A stretch of 43,460 bases of DNA, from positions 1 to 43,460 of the forward strand of contig JACRMA010000064.1 of the NCBI GenBank assembly GCA_016235085.1, in the 5' to 3' direction. This DNA comes from Candidatus Zixiibacteriota bacterium. Lineage in GTDB: Bacteria; Zixibacteria; MSB-5A5; WJJR01. Positions 23,784 to 32,669 of this stretch are shown here, piece after piece; within the stretch, counting starts at the first letter, position 1, and every line of letters begins with the position of its first letter. The position numbers were made by a program, and so were the translations under genes. The notes under the pieces are model-generated. The model did no database searches and was not told where the DNA came from. It saw only the letters and a program-made list of their open reading frames with translations.

Positions 23784-25835
23784 ATGGGATTCGACAAACG
23801 CGATACGGCCAGGACCTACACACCGGCAGACGGCGACACGCTCAAATCGATCGCCGATGCCGAGGCGGCCGCCGGCAATCCGATCACATGGCAGGATCTC
23901 GCCCGCTTCAACTGGGGCACCGCCGATCCCAAGATCGCCGAAGAAATGCTCCGCGACGAGTTGGGTTGCTATGTGCGCGGCGACGACAAGAAATTCGTCT
24001 TCTCGGGCGATTGTGAAGTCCGGACGCCTTTTCTGATCCCGATTCCCTACAAGAAATCAGGCCTCTCGACAACACAGACTCACACGCTGAAGGTCAAGCG
24101 GAAGCCACCACCGCCCAAGCAGTACAAAGCCTGCGCCGGCATCAGCGGCGCAACGTTCGAATTCGACAAATCCTTCCTGCGTCCGTCCGTCGCCGACGAT
24201 CTCAAAGACGTCGGCAAAGCCATGAAGGCGAACCCGGACGCCAAGGTCTTCATTTTCGGGCACACCGACAAGGTGGGCAAAGAAACCTACAACAAGAAGC
24301 TGAGCGAACGGCGCGCGCGCAGCGTCTACGCGTTTATCACCAATCAGCCGGACATTTGGGAGGAACTCTACAACGACGAGAATTGGGGAATACGCGCCGT
24401 TCAGGAAATCCTCAGTGACATGGGCGATCCGTATGATCCGGGACCGGTCACCGGCTACGACAATCCGCAAACCCAAAAGGCCGTTAAGAAATTCCAGGTA
24501 GACAACGACCTGAAGATCGACGGGATTGCCGGACCCAATACGCGCAAAAAGCTCTTCGAAGCCTACATGGCCGGGAAACACGATATCGAGATCGATGACG
24601 GCCAGTTTATGGATCCCAAGTTCATGGGGTGCGGCGAATTCAATCCCCTGATCGAGACGGAAGAAAAATGCGAGGACAACCGCCGCGTCATGTTCTTCCT
24701 GTTCGACCCGGCACGGCTGCCCAATCTGCCGTGTAAACTGGGCGATCTGGCGCCGTGCCACAAACAGATCAAGGCACCGCTGCCCCGCTACAAAGACGAA
24801 TTCCACTGCAGTTTCTACGACAGCCTCGCCAAGGAGTGCCCGTGCGAGGGTGGAACTCCCCTCATCGGTCTGTACAACTGCGGCGGCTGCGCCTGGATCG
24901 ACACAGAAGTCTACTGTGGAGACGAGGCGAAATTTGAATGCACGATTACCGGTGGGCCGCCCGACGGACCGGTCACCGTCGAGATTCTCCACCCGTCAAC
25001 CGGCGCCGTGGCTGCCACCATCAACGCCACCATGACCGGCGGGAGCATCAAGGACAAATGGGTGGCGAAGGCGATAACCGCCGATTGGCGGACCGATGCC
25101 ATCCCCCTGCGCGTCAAGGCCGTGGGGATCGTGTGCGAATCCAGCAATGAACTGACATTCAAGAAACGGCCGACAACCGACTGGGTACTGGTGGAGAATG
25201 GCCGTCCCACTGGGAATGGGTTTAGCGATGTGTACGAGTACCACGACGCGCGTCTCGAAGCTGACCGCGTGCATTACAGTCTCAAGGTGAAGCTGACGGG
25301 CGATCCATTCGACGAAACCAAGCGCCAGGCGGCCAAGAAGCTGATTCAGGATGTTTGGAACAATGGCTTCTCCACCAAAAGCTTCCATCGCAAACTTTGC
25401 AAGCGCGGCGACGCCTGCGACTGCAAATTTGATTGCTGCAAAGCGGGGTTCCGTCTCGACTTCAACTTTGTCGACAGCGGTCAGCATTGTCTGGTGACAG
25501 TGCACCACACGGCGCCGGGAGACCCCACGTATCGCAGCAGCATGGGACACACCGAGGGCGACTGGGGCGACCCGGCCAAATCCCCGTTGACAACCTATCC
25601 TCACGAGACCGGACATGTGTTGGGCCAGTACGACGAATATGCGGATGGAGGAATCGATCCGACCTACAGTGCGGCCAATCCCGACACGCAGCCGCCCAAT
25701 GCGGCCGCCCTCGGACAGCCGAATCTGATGAGCACACCCAACAATCAGAAACTATTGAACCGGCATTATCGTTATGTTCGAGACTTCTTGAATTCCAAAG
25801 TGGGTGCAGACAAATACAAGATCATTCCGCCATGA
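23784..25835 (+). CDS. LysM-like/OmpA/peptidoglycan-binding protein with a metzincin-type protease domain
   Basis: 683 residues. Residues 10-60 resemble a LysM-like module (TYTPADGDTLKSIADAEAA); 121-186 is an OmpA C-terminal peptidoglycan-binding domain (ATFEFDKSFLRP ... IFGHTDKVGKETYNKKLSERRA); 224-262 is a PG_binding_1 repeat (QTQKAVKKFQVDNDLKIDGIAGPNT); 280-390 is Cys-rich; 390-460 is an Ig-like domain. The C-terminal part has a zinc motif HETGHVLGQYD (His607, Glu608, His611, Asp617: HExxHxxGxxD) and a possible Met-turn in PNLMST near 649. No signal peptide is seen. It could be a cell-wall-targeted secreted protease or a contractile-injection or type VI effector. The next gene overlaps its stop by 4 bp. 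Confidence 0.8.
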   Translation: MGFDKRDTARTYTPADGDTLKSIADAEAAAGNPITWQDLARFNWGTADPKIAEEMLRDELGCYVRGDDKKFVFSGDCEVRTPFLIPIPYKKSGLSTTQTHTLKVKRKPPPPKQYKACAGISGATFEFDKSFLRPSVADDLKDVGKAMKANPDAKVFIFGHTDKVGKETYNKKLSERRARSVYAFITNQPDIWEELYNDENWGIRAVQEILSDMGDPYDPGPVTGYDNPQTQKAVKKFQVDNDLKIDGIAGPNTRKKLFEAYMAGKHDIEIDDGQFMDPKFMGCGEFNPLIETEEKCEDNRRVMFFLFDPARLPNLPCKLGDLAPCHKQIKAPLPRYKDEFHCSFYDSLAKECPCEGGTPLIGLYNCGGCAWIDTEVYCGDEAKFECTITGGPPDGPVTVEILHPSTGAVAATINATMTGGSIKDKWVAKAITADWRTDAIPLRVKAVGIVCESSNELTFKKRPTTDWVLVENGRPTGNGFSDVYEYHDARLEADRVHYSLKVKLTGDPFDETKRQAAKKLIQDVWNNGFSTKSFHRKLCKRGDACDCKFDCCKAGFRLDFNFVDSGQHCLVTVHHTAPGDPTYRSSMGHTEGDWGDPAKSPLTTYPHETGHVLGQYDEYADGGIDPTYSAANPDTQPPNAAALGQPNLMSTPNNQKLLNRHYRYVRDFLNSKVGADKYKIIPP

Positions 25836-26746
25836 GGCTGCTGAGAGACGTTCCGCTATGGCTGCTCTGCGCCGCTATTCCTGTGATCGTCGGCAATTGC
25901 CGTGCGAGGGAGACCATGAGATTCGATAGGCTGGAATACATCCAAAACGAGTTCCCCGGATCACCGAATACGCTGGTCATCGATGGGAACGGCCAGGTTG
26001 GCTACGAATCCCATTCCAATGAAGCCACCCCCAAGGTCCCGGAAATCGGAACCTGGCGGATGTCGCTTCGTGCTGATACCATGGATACACTCCGGAAACT
26101 TCTGGATTCACCGCCAATCAACTCCTTGCCGGATCACTGGGGACGTCTGCGGCCGGGTGAGGATTCCCGGCGCATTCGTGTCGTGGCGGGATCGGACACG
26201 GTTGAAAAGCTGGTGGGCTACCGGGAACCCGTTGATCCCGGCATGCAAAAGGTGATCGACGCCCTCGACCAAATTGTTGTTGAGGCCCAGACACATCCGT
26301 TGAACGTAATGCGGATCGCCTTGGAACAGCCATCGGTGAGCCCCGACAGAGTGCTGTCAATTACCCTTTCGCTATCGAACCCCGGCTCCGAGCCGCTGAC
26401 CTGCCGCAACGTGGCGACAATGATCGGAGAATCCGATGGCCAACTGTCATTCCAGGCATGGCCCGACAAGCCGCGATCCGAACTGAAGTCGGAGGAATTG
26501 TTGGTTCTGAGCCCCACGAGCATCAAGGACACCTCTCCGGACGGCAACTCGCGCAGCACTCCCGCCTGCCTCGAACTTCTCCCGGGGAAATCGATATCCC
26601 GTCTCATTCGGCTGCCGTTTGCTTCAAGTACGACCGGTGGCTATTTAATCCGCGCGGTCTACATGAACCCTGCGACACAACTCGAAGGGCACCCCGTGCT
26701 CGCCGGAGAATTGTACTCGCTGCCAATCCCTGTCACGATTCCCTGA
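25832..26746 (+). CDS. Putative lipoprotein/periplasmic partner of the metzincin-type protein
   Basis: 304 residues. Its ATG overlaps the upstream stop (ATGA), a sign of coupled translation. The N-terminus (LWLLCAAIPVIVGNCRA) is a signal sequence with a lipobox-like VGNC. The first half has a pattern of short beta strands and the helix TMDTLRKLLDSPPINSLPD; the second half looks like an Ig-like domain with many Ser/Pro/Leu. No family recognised. Tight coupling to a putative exported protease makes an inhibitor or immunity role possible, without direct support. Confidence 0.7.
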   Translation: MRLLRDVPLWLLCAAIPVIVGNCRARETMRFDRLEYIQNEFPGSPNTLVIDGNGQVGYESHSNEATPKVPEIGTWRMSLRADTMDTLRKLLDSPPINSLPDHWGRLRPGEDSRRIRVVAGSDTVEKLVGYREPVDPGMQKVIDALDQIVVEAQTHPLNVMRIALEQPSVSPDRVLSITLSLSNPGSEPLTCRNVATMIGESDGQLSFQAWPDKPRSELKSEELLVLSPTSIKDTSPDGNSRSTPACLELLPGKSISRLIRLPFASSTTGGYLIRAVYMNPATQLEGHPVLAGELYSLPIPVTIP

Positions 26747-26949
26747 GACGGCAGGCGAATCGGCAGCGATCGTTCCACATTCGCCCAATCGGCATGCACT
26801 ACAGTTCAGCCGTGGACGCCGGTCGCGCGCGGGACGGACAGCAGATCCTTCGTCGCTGCGCGACTCAGGATGACAGCGTTGACCATTCGTCTAAAGGGTG
26901 GGCTCTGCCCTCCGGTGCCTTGTCATTGAGCACGGCCCTGACCCTCTAA

Positions 26950-27205
26950 CACTGAGCGATCAATCCCACCCTGTCATGCTGAGCGACCGACTCTACCCTG
27001 TCACGCTGAGCGATCAATTCCACCCTGTCATGCTGGACGACCACCCCACTCCGTCATGCCGAGCGACCAACCTACCCTGTCATGCTGAGCGATCAACTCT
27101 ACCCTGTCATGCTGAGCGATCAACTCTACCCTGTCATGCTGAGCGATCAACTCTACCCTGTCATGCTGAGCGATCAACTCTACCCTGTCATGCTGAGCGA
27201 CCGTA
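26950..27205 (+). repeat. Tandem repeat, 10 copies of a 26-27-bp unit
   Basis: The word CTGAGCGA, or a close variant, starts at 26952, 26979, 27006, 27033, 27059, 27085, 27112, 27139, 27166 and 27193. Unit consensus is TGTCATGCTGAGCGATCA plus ACTCTACCC; the last five units are nearly identical. The array runs into TGTCATGCTGAGCGACCGTA and GGGAGCGAAGCATCTG, and an inverted counterpart (CAGATCCTTCGTCGC ... GACTCAGGATGACAG) lies at 26843-26876. There are no spacers, so it is not CRISPR. The stretch 26747-27357 holds no gene. Confidence 0.9.
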
Positions 27206-27357
27206 GGGAGCGAAGCATCTGCTGTCGATGCCTCCGCGCGCCGCGGCGGACTCGTTCAGGGTGACAGCTACGAGGATTCGTCCAAGAGCGGATTTTGCCT
27301 GCCTGGCATCCGGTCAAACGGCAAGACCAATGTCTTTGCGTGTCCCCTGTAGCGCAA

Positions 27358-29400
27358 CTACTTCCCCGACCCCTGCGCCGCAATCGCAACCGAGTCCAAC
27401 AGGTAACGCAGCCGCCTGGGATTGGCGTCCTGGTCGCCGAGTGACTGCCGTTGCTCGTAGGTGGCCAGGGCTGCGGACGCCTGCTCGTATCGTCCCATCT
27501 TGAAGTAGACCCACCCCAAATCAAGATAGGCCAGATTGTAGTTCGGGAATCGTTGCAGTGTGGCATTCAAGATTCCGATCGCGCCGTCATAGTCACCGAG
27601 ATCATAGAGCGTGATTCCACAGGCAATCGCATAGTCGGGCTGGGCGGGATTGTAGCTCATTGCAAATTGAAGATGGGGCAGCGCCAAACGTGGCTGCTTC
27701 AAATCGCGCAACGTCATCCCGAGATGGTAGCGATAGTCAGGCCGCGTGGAATCCATCGCCACGGCACGTTCCAGATAGGGGAGAGACTCATTCGCCTGCC
27801 CCATCACCCACAGCGTTTGACCGGCGCCAAAGTATCCATCGGGATCGGTGGAATCGGCGGCGATGGCTGCTTGGAACGACGCCAGCGCGGAATCGGTCTG
27901 TCCGATTGTGCTCAAGGCAATCCCGCGCTGGATGGAAAGGCGCGCGTGCGGCCCGAGGGCCAGCGCCCGCCCGAGCTCATCCGCCGCCAGATCCCATCGT
28001 CCCATCTCGCGCCAGTACCGCGCGAGCACCTCGCGCCCGGTTCCCGCCTTGCGGCTGCGGGGATCAAGCTCGAGCAAATTCGAAAATCGTGTCACGCTCG
28101 CGCCCGCACTGGCATTGACCCACACCCAAAGCCCCAGCGTAGCCGCCCCCACTGCCAACGTAGCCAGCCGGCGTGGCCGCGACCACGACCATTGTCTCCG
28201 CGCAATCAACACTGCCAGGAACGTGACCACCGGCGCACTGAAAAGGGCGAACAAATCCCAATCGCGCGGAAACGAAAGTTCGGGATTGAACAACAGGAAG
28301 GCAGCCACCGTCGGTGCGATCAGCAGGATGTCAGCCATCGCAACGCGGCCTCCGTCCCTTTTGTCCTCGGGCCACAGCAGGAGAAAACCAATCGGCGCCA
28401 ATAGGACGAGTTCATTCAGAATATCCGCCAAATGGCGCCAGTCGATCACACTGTAGCGCGCGCCCCAGAGCGCCAACAAATGGTTTCCAAACCCCAACTG
28501 ATCCCGGTTCGGTTTGAGATACCAAAGCGCCAGCGTCACGGCAACAACCACACACACTGAAACACCCACCGGCAGATATCGCCGCCGGCCCGGCACGTCC
28601 GCCCTGCCGGCCTCCCAGATCAGTGCAGGAGCCCACGCCAGCGCCGCCAGGTGCGACCAGACCGCCACAGCCCAAAGCGCGACCGGCCAGCCCCATCCCA
28701 AGCGCCCATGGCGATGCGCCAGCAAAGTCAGCGTGAATAACGACAACAGCGCCCAACTCAACGCATACGACTCGGCGTAGCCGAAAAACAGCGCCGACGA
28801 TCCGCCGGCCAAGATCCAGAGCGCCGACAAACGTGCGCAGGAGCCGCGTTCATTCGAATCTCCACCGATCACTCTCGGCCAGAGTAGGAAAGCCCCAAAC
28901 AACAGCAGCGCACCCGAGAACACACCCACAATGGCGAGAGCATCACGCCCCGACACACTCCAACCGGACAGCGCATTCTGGTGCAGGAGCGCCGCCAGAA
29001 GCCCCGGCAGAAACTCCTGAATCCCGTATGTCCCTGGTTTGAGCCGCTCGATTTCGTCGATACGCAAATACCCGTCGCCGAGAAGTTGCGTCGAAGCCCG
29101 TGCCACCCAGGTTAGGATAATCCAACCCGCCAGAATCCCAGCAAGGAGGATTCCTCCCGGGACTCGTGGGCCGCGCTGTGTGCCCGCCTTGGAATCCGGT
29201 AAAAGCCAGACAACGGCAATCACAGCGATCAGGAATACGCCGAAGAGAACCCATGCCATCGTGGGCAGAAACGCGAGATGATTGAATCCCCACAACCGCC
29301 GGTCGGGGAGAAGCCCGGCCAGACCGTAGATCAACCCGCAGCCAACAAGGGCGACCGTCGCCCGCCAGCGTTCCCGCTTCTGCGCGCGAAGATCCGTCAT
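27358..29400 (-). CDS. Multi-spanning membrane protein with C-terminal TPR repeats
   Basis: 680 residues. Residues 1-430 contain about ten or more hydrophobic segments; the loop after the third segment has LLGDGYLRIDEIERLKPG, a Gly-Asp-rich pattern reminiscent of GT-C type glycosyltransferase-like proteins, but no catalytic motif is certain. Residues 440-670 carry about six tetratricopeptide repeats (for example DSALASFQAAIAADSTDPDGYFGAGQ, QPDYAIACGITLYDLGDYDGAI). It follows the YchF-type gene after 3 bp, so it is the last gene of a three-gene operon. Function unknown. Confidence 0.8.
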   Translation of the reverse strand: MTDLRAQKRERWRATVALVGCGLIYGLAGLLPDRRLWGFNHLAFLPTMAWVLFGVFLIAVIAVVWLLPDSKAGTQRGPRVPGGILLAGILAGWIILTWVARASTQLLGDGYLRIDEIERLKPGTYGIQEFLPGLLAALLHQNALSGWSVSGRDALAIVGVFSGALLLFGAFLLWPRVIGGDSNERGSCARLSALWILAGGSSALFFGYAESYALSWALLSLFTLTLLAHRHGRLGWGWPVALWAVAVWSHLAALAWAPALIWEAGRADVPGRRRYLPVGVSVCVVVAVTLALWYLKPNRDQLGFGNHLLALWGARYSVIDWRHLADILNELVLLAPIGFLLLWPEDKRDGGRVAMADILLIAPTVAAFLLFNPELSFPRDWDLFALFSAPVVTFLAVLIARRQWSWSRPRRLATLAVGAATLGLWVWVNASAGASVTRFSNLLELDPRSRKAGTGREVLARYWREMGRWDLAADELGRALALGPHARLSIQRGIALSTIGQTDSALASFQAAIAADSTDPDGYFGAGQTLWVMGQANESLPYLERAVAMDSTRPDYRYHLGMTLRDLKQPRLALPHLQFAMSYNPAQPDYAIACGITLYDLGDYDGAIGILNATLQRFPNYNLAYLDLGWVYFKMGRYEQASAALATYEQRQSLGDQDANPRRLRYLLDSVAIAAQGSGK

Positions 29401-29403
29401 CGG

Positions 29404-30453
29404 TCAAACGTTGAAGCGGAATATCAGATAGTCGCCATCGGCGATGACATACTCTTTCCCCTCGAGCCGCGTCTTGCCCGCCTTGCGCACCGCCGCCGGA
29501 GAGCCAAGCGTCAGCAGATCCTCGACCGGCGTGACCTCGGCCCTGATAAAACCGCGCTCAATATCAGAGTGAATGACCCCCGCGGCCTGCGGCGCCGTCG
29601 CGCCTCGCTCCACCGTCCAGGCATGCACGTCCTTCTCGCTCCCGCCCGTGAAAAACGTAATCAAGCCCAACAGCGAGTACGATGCCTCGATCATCCCATC
29701 GAGTGCGGACATGGTCAGACCCAGATCCGCCATGAACGCCGCGCGGTCCTCCGCCGACAGGTCGTTCAGCTCACCTTCGAGCTTGCCGCGCACCACATGC
29801 ACTTTCGATTTGGGGCCGAGATTCAAGGCCGTCTGCCAGTCCTCGGCGCTGCGGCTGGAACCGCCATCGGGAGCGTTGATCACCGCCAGAAGCGGCATCC
29901 CGGAGAGAAATCCGTATCCGCGCATCAACTTGAATTCCGTCGGCGTGAAAACCAGTTCCCGGACCGGCTTCTCGCTCTCGAGTGCCTTCTGGCAACGGAC
30001 CAGCGCGTCATGCTCGACTTGATTCTCGGTGCGGCCCGACGACACCTCGCGTTGCAGCCGAGTCAGACGCTTCTCGATCACAGCCAGGTCGGCCAGAATC
30101 AACTCTTCGCACAGCGCGTGTGCCTCGGCAACCGGATCGGGATTGTCTCCGAAATCGCGCAACACCATCATCAGCGCATCGAGTTCGCGCAGCATCGGCG
30201 GCAACGATGCCACCTCCGTGGCGTCGCCGGTCAGCGCCGGGAAATCGACATACTCGATTTCCGTGTGCACCTTCTTGGGAGGAAGGAACAGATCGAAGAG
30301 CCGGTCAAGCCGCGGATCGGGCACCTTGACCACGGTGCGGCGGATTTCATCTTTGGCCAGGTACGCGTCGACGTCGGCATGCGCCGCCGCCACTGCGTTG
30401 TAGATCGTCGTCTTCCCCGAACGGGGCTGTCCCATTATTCCGATTTTCAGCAT
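29404..30453 (-). CDS. ychF: YchF-type OBG-family GTPase/ATPase
   Basis: 349 residues, somewhat divergent from standard YchF (~363). The P-loop is GQPRSGKT (residues 8-15). The VPDPRLDRLFDLF segment, VDFPALTG at the switch region and the C-terminal TGS domain (DVHAWTVERGATAPQAAGVIHSDIERGFIRAEV ... EGKEYVIADGDYLIFRFNV) are as in the family. The NxxE-type specificity motif appears as INAPDG, so nucleotide preference is uncertain. Known homologues bind ribosomes and respond to oxidative stress. Middle gene of a three-gene operon (19-bp gap upstream, 3 bp downstream). Confidence 0.88.
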   Translation of the reverse strand: MLKIGIMGQPRSGKTTIYNAVAAAHADVDAYLAKDEIRRTVVKVPDPRLDRLFDLFLPPKKVHTEIEYVDFPALTGDATEVASLPPMLRELDALMMVLRDFGDNPDPVAEAHALCEELILADLAVIEKRLTRLQREVSSGRTENQVEHDALVRCQKALESEKPVRELVFTPTEFKLMRGYGFLSGMPLLAVINAPDGGSSRSAEDWQTALNLGPKSKVHVVRGKLEGELNDLSAEDRAAFMADLGLTMSALDGMIEASYSLLGLITFFTGGSEKDVHAWTVERGATAPQAAGVIHSDIERGFIRAEVTPVEDLLTLGSPAAVRKAGKTRLEGKEYVIADGDYLIFRFNV

Positions 30454-30472
30454 CGCGCATCAGTCCAATTCA

Positions 30473-30895
30473 TCAAGAGGTGGCCGCGCCACCCTTCGTC
30501 AGGTCCGAAAAATACCGCCGCTGCCCCTCGGCATCCGGTGAACAATCCACTCCGTAAATCTGACACTGACGCTGGATCAACGCCAAATGTCCCAATCCCA
30601 CATCGACGGCGCGCCGCAGCGTGCGCCGAATCTGCTCCGAAATATTCGTGATCTTGTATCGCTCCTTGATCGTCACCAGCGACAGCACCTCGGGATCCTC
30701 GTGCAGTCCGGTTGGATCCTCTTTCGATTGGAAACCCATGGTCTTCTGGGATGTGGTGACCTGCTGGGTGAATTGCTCGATCAGGGAGGCCAGCTTGAGC
30801 TTCTTGGCGGCCAGTTCACCCAAGTCCTGTAACACCGTCAATTGCTCATCGTTGAGTTTCGAAATGACCTCGTCGCTCAATTGCGCGAATTCCAT
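30473..30895 (-). CDS. Small helical protein of unknown function
   Basis: 140 residues. Mostly alpha-helical and charged (LNDEQLTVLQDLGELAAKKLKLASLIEQF ... EQIRRTLRRAVDVGLGHL), with no signal or membrane segment. ATG at 30895 has GGGGGAGG 6 bases upstream, preferred over the in-frame start at 30913. First gene of the operon with the YchF-type protein, suggesting a translation-related or cytosolic role, but no family is recognised. Confidence 0.75.
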   Translation of the reverse strand: MEFAQLSDEVISKLNDEQLTVLQDLGELAAKKLKLASLIEQFTQQVTTSQKTMGFQSKEDPTGLHEDPEVLSLVTIKERYKITNISEQIRRTLRRAVDVGLGHLALIQRQCQIYGVDCSPDAEGQRRYFSDLTKGGAATS

Positions 30896-31087
30896 CGAGA
30901 CCTCCCCCGGCACAAGACCACGACTTTTCTGCCACCACGTAAGATAGCATCCGGCGCGGCTCGAATGAAGCCTCTTGTGAAATTTCTCCGCAGGTGTCTG
31001 GCCGCCCTCCCCAGATCAGAAGAGGAAATTCACCGTTGGCCGCGTATCATGAAGCACATCGCGCTCGCGACTGGCCGAGGCGATGCA

Positions 31088-32011
31088 ATGGTGCACTCAA
31101 TGCGCGTCTTGATCACGGGCGGTACCGGTTTTATCGGCGGAGAATTGGTCCGGACTCTCGCGGGTATCGGGCATTCCGTGACTGTGCTCTCGCGGCAGTC
31201 AGCGCTGCCACTTGGATGGCCAACGAACGTCCAACTCATCCATTGGCCCGGCCCACCGACGGAAATGCCGGAACAGGCACTTGAACAGGTCGATGCGATC
31301 GTCAATCTGGCCGGAGAGTCGATCGGGGCGGGGCGGTGGACCAACTCCCGCAAGGATCGCATCTTCGAAAGCCGCATCCTCACAACCCGGCTGCTGGTCG
31401 CTCGCATCGCAACCATGCCCACGAAACCCAAGCTCCTCATCTCCGGCTCCGCGATCGACTTTTATGGAAGCCCAGGGGATACGCCGCTCACCGAAGCATC
31501 TCCACCCGGCAACACCTTCCTCGCGGTGGTCTGCTCCCACTGGGAGGACGAAGCCAAGGCGGTCATCAAACACGGTGTGCGACTGGCGATCTTGCGTACC
31601 GGGCTGGTTTGGGGACCACGAGGAGGCGCGCTGCCACGCATCATGCTTCCGTTCAAGCTCTTTGTCGGCGGTCCGCTCGGCTCGGGCAATCAAGTGCTCT
31701 CCTGGATTCATCGCGACGATCTGATTGGCCTCATCCGTTTCATCCTCGAGAATGATCACGTCTCCGGACCGATCAACGCCACCGCGCCAAATCCCGTGCC
31801 CAATCGTGAGCTCTCACGAGTGCTGGGAAAGTTGCTGCGACGCCCATCGTTCTTCCGCACACCGGCCTTTATCCTGCGCCTGGCACTGGGTGAAATGTCC
31901 GAACTGGTATTGAAAGGACAGCGAGTCCTGCCCAAACGCGCCCTCGAATACAAATACGCATTTCAATTTCCTGAACTCGAAGGAGCGTTACGCAACGTCT
32001 TGAACTCGTAG
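31088..32011 (+). CDS. TIGR01777-family NAD(P)-dependent epimerase/dehydratase
   Basis: 307 residues. Rossmann motif LITGGTGFIGG near residues 7-17, then VNLAGESIGAGRWTNSRKDRI, ISGSAIDFYGSPGD, HWEDEA and LRTGLVWGPRGGALPRI, all typical of this YfcH-like family. The C-terminal DUF1731-type segment (RPSFFRTPAFILRLALGEMSELVLKGQRVLPKRA) is complete. Divergent from the YchF operon. ATG at 31088 with GAGG upstream was chosen; 31100 is possible. Substrate unknown; some relatives act in cell division or lipid-related steps. Confidence 0.9.
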   Translation: MVHSMRVLITGGTGFIGGELVRTLAGIGHSVTVLSRQSALPLGWPTNVQLIHWPGPPTEMPEQALEQVDAIVNLAGESIGAGRWTNSRKDRIFESRILTTRLLVARIATMPTKPKLLISGSAIDFYGSPGDTPLTEASPPGNTFLAVVCSHWEDEAKAVIKHGVRLAILRTGLVWGPRGGALPRIMLPFKLFVGGPLGSGNQVLSWIHRDDLIGLIRFILENDHVSGPINATAPNPVPNRELSRVLGKLLRRPSFFRTPAFILRLALGEMSELVLKGQRVLPKRALEYKYAFQFPELEGALRNVLNS

Positions 32012-32033
32012 GGTGAACTCCGCCCACCACTTT

Positions 32034-32152
32034 GGGGCGAATTGAAAAAGACCGGACAAGAATGTCCGGCATACTGCTAAATAGCGATATCGGTAGGCCC
32101 CACTCTTGTCCGGCCTCTCGAATTTACGAGCGTGGCGATTCTTCAATGCCCC
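32034..32152. mobile_element. 119-bp MITE-like element (family B)
   Basis: Inverted ends GGGGCGAATTGAAAAA and TTCTTCAATGCCCC. The centre resembles 21809-21929 (GACCGGACAAGAATGTCCGG, GCGATATCGGTAGG, CTCTTGTCCGGCCTCTCGAA). It lies in the 241-bp gap after the epimerase gene, with no other feature there. Confidence 0.65.
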
Positions 32153-32252
32153 ATTTGCTGCAAGAGCGATACAACTGGAGTTTGACAACACTTTTGTCGT
32201 ATTCTGATCACTCAAGGTTAATTACGCCAACCCTGACCGTCACCCCACTGAC

Positions 32253-32657
32253 ATGACCATCGAAGACTACACATCCGTCTACTTCGGCGCAATCAAACGC
32301 CAGCCAACCCCTGCCGTCTACGACGGCAAGTTCGTACACGTCACCAGCCCCAATGGGGCCTTCCTGCTTTTTGCCCCCATGCAATTCTGCAAGTACCACG
32401 CCCATATCGTCGCGCACTTCTCGTCCTTGCACAAAGAGGTCTCGTTCATCCTCTCCGGCGACGACGGCCACTTCCGGACACCCGGCTGGTCCATCCGCGG
32501 CGGCGGAAAATTCCGCCTCGACAGCACCAGGAGGATCATCTGGCTCTGGGGATCATCCAAAGCCTACGGCGCCTTCGATGGAACCGGCATCGGAGAGCAA
32601 TTGCGCGATAACGAAGCGTGGGGCGCTTACGAAATCCGGCTGTCTGAACCGAACTGA
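32253..32657 (+). CDS. Janus/Ocnus (PHPT1-like) phosphohistidine phosphatase family protein
   Basis: 134 residues, close to the ~125 of the animal 14-kDa enzyme. The family core is visible: KYHAHIV, where His49 matches the catalytic His of PHPT1 (YHADIY); IRGGGKF (81-87) matching LGGGRI; and LWGSSKAYGAF (98-108) matching YGYSMAYGP. Enzymes of this fold remove phosphate from His, and sometimes Lys, in proteins. No signal peptide, so cytosolic. It is convergent with the EamA gene. Activity on a bacterial phosphorelay or PTS protein is a guess. Confidence 0.75.
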   Translation: MTIEDYTSVYFGAIKRQPTPAVYDGKFVHVTSPNGAFLLFAPMQFCKYHAHIVAHFSSLHKEVSFILSGDDGHFRTPGWSIRGGGKFRLDSTRRIIWLWGSSKAYGAFDGTGIGEQLRDNEAWGAYEIRLSEPN

Positions 32658-32669
32658 GTCGGGCAAAGA

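Noticed and set aside
23784-25835. Plain OmpA-type outer-membrane protein
   Set aside because: No signal peptide or beta-barrel is seen, and a large C-terminal part with a zinc motif is present.
26950-27205. CRISPR-like array
   Set aside because: The 26-27-bp units are head-to-tail with no unique spacers, and no cas gene is near.
26898-27264. Repeat protein with CHAERSTLP units
   Set aside because: Simply the translation of the 27-bp tandem repeat; no start region or signal supports a gene.
29278-30651. Long plus-strand frame opposite the YchF-type gene
   Set aside because: Low-complexity Arg/His/Gln-rich translation without domain features; the minus-strand gene has full family conservation.
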